Shown here: piece after piece, positions 1-5,105 of the stretch
Numbering within the stretch: the stretch's first letter is position 1
Layout of the letters: every line of letters begins with the position of its first letter
Made by a program: the position numbers and the translations under genes
DNA from: Natronohydrobacter sp.
Lineage (GTDB): Bacteria; Pseudomonadota; Alphaproteobacteria; Rhodobacterales; Rhodobacteraceae
Assembly (NCBI GenBank): GCA_007118445.1
Contig: SKRP01000202.1
Location: 1 to 15,467, forward strand
Reading direction: 5' to 3'
DNA length: 15,467 nucleotides
Notes under the pieces: model-generated
Databases searched by the model: none
Seen by the model: only the letters and a program-made list of their open reading frames with translations
Told to the model about the DNA's origin: nothing

Positions 1-31
1 GACTCGAATAGTAGCCCGCGAGGACTGGTAG
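1..31 (+). CDS. rplP: 50S ribosomal protein L16, C-terminal end (partial)
   Basis: Reading from base 2, the last codons give TRIVAREDW followed by TAG at 29-31. This matches the conserved alphaproteobacterial L16 C-terminus (of the type TRTVVREDW), and rplP is the gene expected directly before rpmC. L16 is a 50S protein near the peptidyl-transferase centre and the A-site tRNA elbow. Only nine residues lie in the window, so nothing can be said of the rest. The stop codon overlaps the left end of a palindromic element (28-80). The identification rests on a short tail plus gene order. Confidence 0.8.
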   Translation, partial: TRIVAREDW

Positions 32-80
32 GACAGCGGTGGGTGAACCTGCCGCTGTGCGGCAGAACCACCCACCCTAC
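28..80. repeat. Degenerate extended copy of the GTAGGGTG palindrome, after rplP
   Basis: Arms GGTGGGTG (38-45) and CACCCACC (69-76) pair perfectly. Inside them an AAC/AAC internal loop (46-48, 66-68) separates a second stem, CTGCCG (49-54) with CGGCAG (60-65), closed by loop CTGTG. The outer ends GTAGG (28-32) and CCTAC (76-80) also match if six bases (33-38, ACAGCG) are treated as an insertion in the left arm; the right arm then reads CACCCACCCTAC. This resembles the perfect copies at 4416-4444 and 9235-9263. It begins on the rplP stop codon, so it lies in the transcribed spacer and should form a strong hairpin. Confidence 0.75.
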
Positions 81-124
81 GAGAACCGGCGCTCCGGCTG
101 CACCGAAGTCGGGGCGTTTTCTAT

Positions 125-155
125 CGGGAATGCCTTGTCAATACAGGCAATCCCG
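125..155. repeat. Inverted repeat in the rplP-rpmC spacer
   Basis: CGGGAATGCCT (125-135) pairs with AGGCAATCCCG (145-155) with a single mismatch across a nine-base loop. It is the second hairpin in the 212-base rplP-rpmC gap (32-243), which is unusually long for this operon. There is no T-run directly after it, so it is not an obvious terminator. Apart from the two hairpins, a possible promoter and the rpmC ribosome-binding site, nothing else is visible in this gap. Confidence 0.5.
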
Positions 156-163
156 CCTATACG
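135..163 (+). promoter_or_regulatory. Possible internal promoter before rpmC
   Basis: TTGTCA (135-140) and TATACG (158-163) are separated by 17 bases, a reasonable housekeeping-sigma arrangement about 80 bases before rpmC. It overlaps the inverted repeat 125-155, so the hairpin and the promoter reading compete for the same bases. This is motif matching only. Confidence 0.25.
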
Positions 164-243
164 ACGCGCTCATCCACCTCCGCCGGGAATCAGGGTGACC
201 CTTTTGGGGGCTCTCCGGTGACTGTTGACTGAAGGAAAAGGCA

Positions 244-447
244 ATGAAAGCCGATGATCTGCGATCCAAGACACCGGATCAGCTGCGCGACGAGTTGGTT
301 GCGCTGAAGAAGGAAGCATTCAATCTGCGCTTCCAGAAGGCGACCAACCAGCTTGAGAACACAGCCCGTATCCGCAAGGTGCGCCGCGACACCGCGCGCG
401 TTGCCACCATACTTAACGAAAAAGCCCGCGACGCGGCGGCGAACTGA
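244..447 (+). CDS. rpmC: 50S ribosomal protein L29
   Basis: The 67-residue product begins MKADDLRSKTPDQLRDELV and contains the family signature KKEAFNLRFQKATNQLEN, followed by the basic helix IRKVRRDTARVATIL. L29 is a helical-hairpin protein at the polypeptide exit tunnel, where it helps form the docking site for the signal recognition particle and trigger factor. Length is normal. The start at 244 has a good Shine-Dalgarno, GAAGGA, at 231-236. The gene follows a long structured spacer after rplP and lies 11 bases before rpsQ. Its stop TGA is part of the TGAGGAG Shine-Dalgarno of rpsQ, which suggests translational coupling. Confidence 0.97.
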   Translation: MKADDLRSKTPDQLRDELVALKKEAFNLRFQKATNQLENTARIRKVRRDTARVATILNEKARDAAAN

Positions 448-458
448 GGAGCACGCAC

Positions 459-698
459 ATGCCCAGACGCATTCTGCAAGGCAAGGTGACGAGCGACAAG
501 AATGACCAGACCGTGACGGTTCTGGTCGAGCGCCGCTTCACGCACCCGATGATGAAGAAGACGGTGCGCAGCACCAAGAAGTACCGGGCACATGATCCGG
601 AAAACCAGTTCAAGGTTGGTGATACCGTTCGCATTGTCGAATGTGCGCCCATCTCGAAAACCAAACGCTGGCAGGTGGTGAGCGAAGCTACGGCTTGA
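459..698 (+). CDS. rpsQ: 30S ribosomal protein S17
   Basis: The 79-residue product starts MPRRILQGKVTSDKNDQTV and shows the S17 OB-fold core (residues about 5-70), including VERRFTHPMMKK and the conserved stretch near residue 60 reading VRIVECAPISKTKRW. S17 is a primary 16S rRNA-binding protein of the 30S body. Length is typical for short bacterial S17. It starts 11 bases after rpmC with Shine-Dalgarno GAGGAG overlapping the rpmC stop. The 57-base gap to rplN contains a small hairpin. Confidence 0.97.
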   Translation: MPRRILQGKVTSDKNDQTVTVLVERRFTHPMMKKTVRSTKKYRAHDPENQFKVGDTVRIVECAPISKTKRWQVVSEATA

Positions 699-722
699 AC
701 CCCTGACAGTCTGGCGAAACCC

Positions 723-737
723 TGGGCATGATGCCCA
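723..737. repeat. Small palindrome in the rpsQ-rplN spacer
   Basis: TGGGCAT and ATGCCCA flank a single central G, forming a perfect 15-base palindrome about 18 bases before the rplN start. As RNA it would be a short stem with a three-base loop. A near-copy of the core, GGGCA-NNN-TGCCC, lies in the rpoA-rplQ gap at 9272-9284. Its function is unknown. Confidence 0.45.
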
Positions 738-755
738 AAGGTCGGGAGACACCAA

Positions 756-1124
756 ATGATCCAGATGCAGACCAATCTGGATGTCGCTGACAACTCTGGC
801 GCACGCCGGGTTCAGTGCATCAAGGTCCTCGGTGGGTCCAAGCGGCGCTATGCGTCGGTGGGCGACATCATCGTGGTATCGGTCAAGGAAGCCATTCCGA
901 AAGGTCGTGTGAAGAAGGGCGACGTCCGCAAGGCCGTCGTCGTGCGCACTGCCAAGGAAGTGCGTCGTGAAGATGGCACCGCCATCCGCTTCGACCGCAA
1001 TGCGGCTGTCATTCTCAACAATGCAGGCGAGCCTGTCGGCACCCGGATTTTCGGTCCGGTCGTGCGTGAGTTGCGCGCGAAGAACTTCATGAAGATCATC
1101 TCGCTCGCGCCGGAGGTGCTGTGA
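756..1124 (+). CDS. rplN: 50S ribosomal protein L14
   Basis: The 122-residue product starts MIQMQTNLDVADNSGARRV, and the L14 signature continues with QCIKVLGGSKRRYASVGD and, further on, IPKGRVKKGDVRKAVVVRT. The C-terminus ends FMKIISLAPEVL as in the family. L14 binds 23S rRNA, contacts L19 and forms inter-subunit bridges with 16S rRNA; it is also the docking site of the silencing factor RsfS. Length is exactly typical. The Shine-Dalgarno is GGGAG about nine bases before the ATG. The stop TGA shares its A with the rplX start (TGATG), so the two are probably translationally coupled. Confidence 0.98.
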   Translation: MIQMQTNLDVADNSGARRVQCIKVLGGSKRRYASVGDIIVVSVKEAIPKGRVKKGDVRKAVVVRTAKEVRREDGTAIRFDRNAAVILNNAGEPVGTRIFGPVVRELRAKNFMKIISLAPEVL

Positions 1125-1429
1125 TGGCTGCGAAACTGAAAAAAGGTGACACTGTCATTGTCTTGGCTGGCAAGGACAAGGGCAAGACGGGCGAGATTGA
1201 TCGCGTCTTGCCTCAGGACAACAAGGCCATTGTGTCAGGGATCAATATTTCGATCCGCCACACCAAACAAAGCCAGACCACGCAGGGCGGTCGTCTGCCG
1301 CAGGCCATGCCGATTGACCTGTCGAACCTGGCTCTGGTCGATGGCAATGGCAAGGCAACGCGCGTTGGGTTCCGCATGGACGGCGACGAGAAAGTGCGTT
1401 TCGCCAAGACAACCGGGGAGGCGATCTGA
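1124..1429 (+). CDS. rplX: 50S ribosomal protein L24
   Basis: The 101-residue product begins MAAKLKKGDTVIVLAGKDKG, a KOW motif (residues about 5-32), followed by the conserved segment HTKQSQTTQGGRLPQAMPID (residues about 48-67) and the end RVGFRMDGDEKVRFAKTTG. L24 is one of the two initiators of 50S assembly and sits by the exit tunnel. I chose the ATG at 1124 over the GTG at 1121. Related proteins start MAAKLKKGD, and GGAGG at 1112-1116 is well spaced for 1124. The start overlaps the rplN stop by one base, and the stop overlaps the rplE start by one base. Confidence 0.96.
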   Translation: MAAKLKKGDTVIVLAGKDKGKTGEIDRVLPQDNKAIVSGINISIRHTKQSQTTQGGRLPQAMPIDLSNLALVDGNGKATRVGFRMDGDEKVRFAKTTGEAI

Positions 1430-1989
1430 TGCTTGACGCAGCCACCTACACGCCCCGCCTGCGCGCTGTCTACAAGGACAGCATTCGCGCGGCGATGAAA
1501 GAAGAATTCGGCTACAAGAACGACATGATGATCCCGAAGCTCGACAAGATCGTGCTGAATATGGGCATCGGTGAAGCCGTGAAGGACAGCAAGAAGATCA
1601 AATCGGCTCAGGCTGATCTGACTGCCATTGCTGGCCAGAAAGCCGTGATCACCAAGGCGCGCAACTCGATCGCAGGCTTCCGGGTCCGCGAAGAAATGCC
1701 GCTCGGTGTCAAGGTCACTCTGCGCGGTGACCGGATGTATGAATTCCTGGACCGCCTGATCACCGTGGCGCTGCCGCGCGTGCGCGACTTCCGCGGTGTG
1801 AAAGGCACGTCTTTTGACGGCCGCGGCAACTATGCGATGGGCATCAAGGAACATATCGTCTTCCCCGAGATCAATTTCGATCAGATCGACGAAATGTGGG
1901 GCATGGACGTCATCATCTGCACCACCGCGAAAACCGACGCTGAAGCCAAGGCACTGTTGAAGAATTTCAACATGCCCTTCAACAGCTGA
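1429..1989 (+). CDS. rplE: 50S ribosomal protein L5
   Basis: The 186-residue product carries the L5 hallmarks: PKLDKIVLNMGIGEA near residue 40, the motif GQKAVITKARNSIAGFRVRE near residue 75, and GRGNYAMGIKEHIVFPEI near residue 135. L5 binds 5S rRNA and, with L18, forms the central protuberance; it also makes inter-subunit contacts. Length is normal for alphaproteobacteria. The ATG overlaps the rplX stop (TGATG), so no rplX-rplE spacer exists. In E. coli the S8 repressor binds spc mRNA around the rplE start, so any S8 site here would have to lie inside coding sequence. Confidence 0.98.
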   Translation: MLDAATYTPRLRAVYKDSIRAAMKEEFGYKNDMMIPKLDKIVLNMGIGEAVKDSKKIKSAQADLTAIAGQKAVITKARNSIAGFRVREEMPLGVKVTLRGDRMYEFLDRLITVALPRVRDFRGVKGTSFDGRGNYAMGIKEHIVFPEINFDQIDEMWGMDVIICTTAKTDAEAKALLKNFNMPFNS

Positions 1990-2008
1990 CGCGAGAGGGA
2001 GAGAACCA

Positions 2009-2314
2009 ATGGCTAAAAAAGCAATGGTCGAGCGCGAAAAGAAGCGTGCAAAGCTGGTGGCGAAATATGCTGCCAAGCGCGCCGAGCTGAAAGCTATCGC
2101 TGCCGACGCCGAACGCCCGATGGAAGAGCGCTTCAAGGCGAACCTGAAACTGGCACAATTGCCGCGCAACTCGTCCGAGACGCGCCTGCACAACCGCTGC
2201 CAGCTGACAGGCCGCCCGAAGGCTTACTACCGGAAACTGAAACTGTCGCGGATCGCGCTGCGTGATCTGGCCTCCAAGGGTCAGATTCCGGGCATGGTCA
2301 AGTCGAGCTGGTAA
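2009..2314 (+). CDS. rpsN: 30S ribosomal protein S14 (zinc-independent long form)
   Basis: The 101-residue product starts MAKKAMVEREKKRAKLVAKY and ends with the universal S14 core NRCQLTGRPKAYYRKLKLSR followed by IALRDLASKGQIPGMVKSSW. It lacks the paired CxxC zinc ligands of the short S14 type; the only cysteine is in NRCQLTGRP. This marks it as the long, zinc-independent form usual in Proteobacteria. S14 sits in the 30S head near the P/A sites. Shine-Dalgarno GAGGGAGAG lies in the 19-base gap after rplE. Confidence 0.98.
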   Translation: MAKKAMVEREKKRAKLVAKYAAKRAELKAIAADAERPMEERFKANLKLAQLPRNSSETRLHNRCQLTGRPKAYYRKLKLSRIALRDLASKGQIPGMVKSSW

Positions 2315-2326
2315 GGAGATCGCAAG

Positions 2327-2725
2327 ATGTCGATGAACGATCCTCTCGGCGATATGCTGACGCGCATCCGCAATGCGCAGCTGCGTGGCAAATCGACCGT
2401 GCGCACGCCTGCCTCGAAGCTGCGCGCTTGGGTTCTGGATGTGCTGAAAGACGAAGGCTACATCCGTGGCTATGAGCATGCCACTTCCGAAGCTGGCCAC
2501 CCGGAACTTGAGATCTCGCTGAAATATGCAGATGGTCAGCCGGTGATCCGCGAATTGAAGCGCATTTCGACCCCTGGTCGCCGCGTCTATTCCGGTGTTC
2601 GTGAGATTCCGCAGGTCCGCAACGGTCTGGGTATCTCGGTTGTCTCCACGCCGAAAGGTGTGATGTCCGATGCAAGCGCACGGGCCGCCAATGTCGGCGG
2701 CGAAGTGCTCTGCCGTGTATTCTGA
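2327..2725 (+). CDS. rpsH: 30S ribosomal protein S8
   Basis: The 132-residue product begins MSMNDPLGDMLTRIRNAQLR and contains LKRISTPGRRVYSGVREIP and GLGISVVSTPKGVMSD, the S8 signature region, before ending GEVLCRVF. S8 is a primary binder of helix 21 of 16S rRNA in the 30S platform. In E. coli it is also the autogenous repressor of the spc operon, though no such site was identified here. The start is supported by AAGGAG at 2313-2318, which overlaps the rpsN stop. A second in-frame ATG at 2333 is less well placed. Confidence 0.98.
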   Translation: MSMNDPLGDMLTRIRNAQLRGKSTVRTPASKLRAWVLDVLKDEGYIRGYEHATSEAGHPELEISLKYADGQPVIRELKRISTPGRRVYSGVREIPQVRNGLGISVVSTPKGVMSDASARAANVGGEVLCRVF

Positions 2726-2736
2726 GGAGGGCTGAG

Positions 2737-3270
2737 ATGTCTCGTATTGGCAAAAAGCCTGTCGAACTGCCCTCGGGCGTATCGGCTCAGGTCAAGGGCC
2801 AGACCATTGAGGTCAAGGGCCCCAAGGGCACCCGCAGCTTCACGGCCGGGGATGATGTGGATATCCTGCTTGACGGCAATGTCGTGACGGTAAAGCCACG
2901 CGGTCTGTCCAAGCGCGCCCGTCAGCAATGGGGCATGACCCGCTCGATGGTCGCAAACCTGGCGCAAGGTGTCACAAGCGGGTTCAAGAAAGAACTGGAA
3001 CTGGTCGGCGTCGGCTACCGTGCTGCGCTGGCTGGCAAGGATCTGAAACTGTCGCTTGGCTACAGTCATGAAGTCGTGTTCCCGGTGCCCGAGGGCATCA
3101 CGATCACGGTGCCGAAGCAAACGGAAATCGTTGTGGAAGGTATGGACCAGCAGCTTGTTGGTGAGACGGCTGCGAATATCCGAAAGTGGAGGTCGCCTGA
3201 GCCCTACAAGGGCAAGGGTATCCGCTACAAGGATGAGTATATCTTCCGCAAGGAAGGCAAGAAGAAGTAA
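2737..3270 (+). CDS. rplF: 50S ribosomal protein L6
   Basis: The 177-residue product starts MSRIGKKPVELPSGVSAQVK and has the duplicated L6 fold: domain 1 at residues about 1-80 and domain 2 at about 83-160. The conserved motif LVGVGYRAALAGKDLKLSLG is near residue 88 and PEPYKGKGIRYKDEYI near residue 154, with a lysine-rich tail. L6 lies at the base of the L7/L12 stalk and contacts the sarcin-ricin loop near the factor-binding site. Shine-Dalgarno GAGGAGGG sits immediately after the rpsH stop. Length is standard. Confidence 0.98.
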   Translation: MSRIGKKPVELPSGVSAQVKGQTIEVKGPKGTRSFTAGDDVDILLDGNVVTVKPRGLSKRARQQWGMTRSMVANLAQGVTSGFKKELELVGVGYRAALAGKDLKLSLGYSHEVVFPVPEGITITVPKQTEIVVEGMDQQLVGETAANIRKWRSPEPYKGKGIRYKDEYIFRKEGKKK

Positions 3271-3281
3271 GGGCGCGACAC

Positions 3282-3641
3282 ATGGCGAACACGAAGCAAA
3301 AGCTGTTCCAGAAACGCCGTCTGCGCGTGCGGAACAAGATCAAGAAAACGGCCAATGGGCGTCCGCGTCTGTCGGTGCATCGTTCGAACAAGAATATCAG
3401 CGTGCAGCTGATCGACGACGCGAATGGTGTGACCCTGGCTGCGGCCTCGACGCTCGAAAAGGATTTCGGGCTGGCAGGTACCAACAACAAGGACGCTGCT
3501 GCCAAGATTGGCGCCGCGATTGCCGAGCGCGCCAAGGCCGCTGGCGTCGAGGAATGCACTTTCGATCGTGGCGGTTTCATCTTTCACGGGAAGGTCAAGG
3601 CTCTGGCCGATGCCGCCCGTGAAGGCGGCCTGAAGTTCTGA
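3282..3641 (+). CDS. rplR: 50S ribosomal protein L18
   Basis: The 119-residue product has the basic N-terminus typical of L18 (MANTKQKLFQKRRLRVRNKI), then GRPRLSVHRSNKNISVQLID near residue 26 and FDRGGFIFHGKVKALADAAR near residue 94, the family's C-terminal signature. L18 binds 5S rRNA with L5 and anchors it to the 23S rRNA in the central protuberance. It starts 11 bases after rplF. The ribosome-binding site (TAAGGG around the rplF stop) is weaker than those of its neighbours, which fits translation coupled to rplF. Confidence 0.98.
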   Translation: MANTKQKLFQKRRLRVRNKIKKTANGRPRLSVHRSNKNISVQLIDDANGVTLAAASTLEKDFGLAGTNNKDAAAKIGAAIAERAKAAGVEECTFDRGGFIFHGKVKALADAAREGGLKF

Positions 3642-3651
3642 GGAGACGATT

Positions 3652-4206
3652 ATGGCAGAGAGAGAAAACCGCCGGGACCGCCGCGACCGCGACGAAACTC
3701 CGGAATTCGCCGATCGTCTCGTTGCGATCAACCGCGTGTCGAAAACCGTGAAAGGCGGCAAACGCTTTGGCTTTGCAGCGCTTGTGGTCGTGGGGGATCA
3801 GCGCGGGCGTGTGGGTTTCGGTAAGGGTAAGGCGAAAGAAGTGCCCGAGGCGATCCGCAAGGCAACCGAACAGGCCAAGCGCCAGATGATCCGCGTGCCT
3901 CTGAAGGATGGACGCACGCTGCATCACGATATCAAGGGCCGTCACGGTGCTGGTAAAGTGGTGATGCGCCAGGCCGTGCCGGGCACCGGGATCATCGCAG
4001 GTGGTCCGATGCGCGCTGTCTTCGAGATGCTGGGTTTGCAGGATGTGGTGGCCAAGAGCCTCGGCAGCCAGAACCCTTACAACATGATCCGGGCAACATT
4101 TGACGGGCTGCGGAATTCCGCGAGCCCTCGTCAGGTGGCACAGCGTCGCGGCAAGAAGGTAGCGGATATCCTCCGCAAACCTGAAGCCGAGACCGCTGAC
4201 GCGTAA
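3652..4206 (+). CDS. rpsE: 30S ribosomal protein S5
   Basis: The 184-residue product has a charged, Arg/Asp/Glu-rich N-terminal extension. It is followed by the S5 double-stranded-RNA-binding-like domain (residues about 22-88, with INRVSKTVKGGKRFGFAALV and GRVGFGKGKAKEVPEAIRKA) and the C-terminal domain (about 100-170, with PGTGIIAGGPMRAVFEMLG and ASPRQVAQRRGKKV). S5 acts at the mRNA entry channel and the S4-S5 interface, where mutations affect accuracy; it also contributes to mRNA helicase activity. Shine-Dalgarno GAGGAG lies directly after the rplR stop. Confidence 0.98.
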   Translation: MAERENRRDRRDRDETPEFADRLVAINRVSKTVKGGKRFGFAALVVVGDQRGRVGFGKGKAKEVPEAIRKATEQAKRQMIRVPLKDGRTLHHDIKGRHGAGKVVMRQAVPGTGIIAGGPMRAVFEMLGLQDVVAKSLGSQNPYNMIRATFDGLRNSASPRQVAQRRGKKVADILRKPEAETADA

Positions 4207-4218
4207 GGAGCGAGAGCA

Positions 4219-4407
4219 ATGGCAAAAACCATCGTCGTCAAGCAGATCGGCTCGCCGATCCGCCGTCCTGCTGTTCAGCGCGCGACGCTGAAGGGTCTGG
4301 GGCTGAACAAGATGCACCGCACGCGCGAACTGGAAGATACCCCTTCGGTTCGTGGCATGGTCAATTCGATCCCGCATCTGGTCACAATCGTCGAAGAGCG
4401 TGGCTGA
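4219..4407 (+). CDS. rpmD: 50S ribosomal protein L30
   Basis: The 62-residue product reads MAKTIVVKQIGSPIRRPAVQ at the start and continues with ATLKGLGLNKMHRTRELEDT and the ending MVNSIPHLVTIVEERG. It matches the short bacterial L30 throughout its length. L30 is a small alpha-beta protein on the 50S surface near 5S rRNA and is absent from some bacteria. Shine-Dalgarno TAAGGAG overlaps the rpsE stop. A palindromic element begins eight bases after its stop codon, and the 103-base gap to rplO is highly structured. Confidence 0.97.
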   Translation: MAKTIVVKQIGSPIRRPAVQRATLKGLGLNKMHRTRELEDTPSVRGMVNSIPHLVTIVEERG

Positions 4408-4415
4408 GACATTCC

Positions 4416-4444
4416 GTAGGGTGCGTGCTCAGCACGCACCCTAC
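4416..4444. repeat. Perfect 29-base palindrome after rpmD
   Basis: The left arm GTAGGGTGCGTGCT (4416-4429) and right arm AGCACGCACCCTAC (4431-4444) pair without a mismatch around a single central C. It begins eight bases behind the rpmD stop. Compared with the copy at 9235-9263, only two positions differ, and both members of one base pair have switched (C-G to G-C), so pairing is kept. A T5 run follows six bases later (4451-4455). That is too distant for a classical terminator but may allow pausing. Confidence 0.9.
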
Positions 4445-4454
4445 ATCACGTTTT

Positions 4455-4496
4455 TGCCGAGTGGCCCTGATCCGTCGCTGGCAGGGCTTTCCGGCA
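4455..4496 (+). other. Two-tier stem-loop just upstream of the rplO ribosome-binding site
   Basis: An outer stem TGCCG (4455-4459) with CGGCA (4492-4496) and an inner stem GCCCTG (4464-4469) with CAGGGC (4482-4487) are separated by a four-by-four internal loop (AGTG and TTTC). The apical loop has 12 bases. The structure ends two bases before the rplO Shine-Dalgarno AAGGAG (about 4499-4504), so it could expose or hide the site, or bind a ribosomal protein. It was found by eye; regulation is inference. Confidence 0.45.
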
Positions 4497-4510
4497 CAAG
4501 GAGAAGCGAC

Positions 4511-5002
4511 ATGAAACTGAATGAACTGCGCGACAATCCCGGCGCAACCAAGACCCAGAAGCGCAAGGCGCGCGGTCCGGGCTCGGGTAAGGGCAAGACC
4601 GCTGGCCGCGGCATCAAGGGTCAGAAATCCCGCTCGGGCGTCGCGATCAATGCTTATGAAGGCGGCCAGATGCCGCTCTATCAGCGCCTGCCGAAGCGCG
4701 GCTTCAACAAGCCCAATCGCAAGAGCTTTGCCGTGGTCAATCTCGGGCTGATCGAGAAGTTCGTGGCCGAGGGCAAGCTGGACGCGAGCGCGGCCATCAC
4801 CGAGGACGCGCTGGTCGCATCGGGTCTGGTGCGTCGCAGGCGTGACGGGATCCGCGTTCTGGCCAAGGGCGAGATTGCCTCCAAGGTAACATTGCAAGTC
4901 AGCGGTGCATCGAATGCCGCAGTCGAGGCTGTCGAGAAAGCCGGTGGCACGGTCGAGATTAACGCACCTGGGCCGAAAAACGCGGCGGCTGCTGCCGAAT
5001 AA
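4511..5002 (+). CDS. rplO: 50S ribosomal protein L15
   Basis: The 163-residue product starts MKLNELRDNPGATKTQKRKA. It continues with the glycine/lysine-rich family motif RGPGSGKGKTAGRGIKGQKS (residues about 21-40) and GGQMPLYQRLPKRGF (residues about 52-66). L15 has a long extended N-terminal arm that threads into 23S rRNA and a globular C-terminal domain (residues about 75-150); it acts late in 50S assembly. The reading frame is open further upstream, but the ATG at 4511 has Shine-Dalgarno AAGGAG and gives the family N-terminus. The tail is alanine-rich. Confidence 0.97.
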   Translation: MKLNELRDNPGATKTQKRKARGPGSGKGKTAGRGIKGQKSRSGVAINAYEGGQMPLYQRLPKRGFNKPNRKSFAVVNLGLIEKFVAEGKLDASAAITEDALVASGLVRRRRDGIRVLAKGEIASKVTLQVSGASNAAVEAVEKAGGTVEINAPGPKNAAAAAE

Positions 5003-5050
5003 TGGTTGTGAGTGGCCGTTCCGGCGCTTACATCACCACCTAGGGTTTTC

Positions 5051-5082
5051 GCGCCGCCGACCGGATCCCGGTCCGGCGGCGC
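5051..5082 (+). other. Strong GC hairpin between rplO and secY
   Basis: GCGCCGCCG (5051-5059) pairs with CGGCGGCGC (5074-5082). The stem continues as ACCGG (5060-5064) with CCGGT (5068-5072) past one bulged C (5073), leaving a three-base loop. No T-run follows, so it does not look like a Rho-independent terminator. It ends 23 bases before secY and fills a third of the 103-base gap. Possible roles are transcript processing, attenuation or 3' stabilisation of the upstream mRNA. Confidence 0.55.
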
Positions 5083-5105
5083 TGACATGACAAAGAGAGA
5101 CGCGC

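Noticed and set aside
39..221. 60-codon open frame between rplP and rpmC on the + strand
   Set aside because: It runs through two hairpins, has low-complexity proline/arginine-rich sequence, no Shine-Dalgarno and no recognisable family.
4416..4455. Palindrome plus T5 as an intrinsic terminator after rpmD
   Set aside because: The T-run begins six bases after the stem, and rplO and secY downstream need the transcript; at most partial pausing is likely.
4352..4510. Open upstream extension of the rplO frame
   Set aside because: It overlaps rpmD and passes through the palindrome; the family N-terminus MKLNELRDNP and a good Shine-Dalgarno place the start at 4511.
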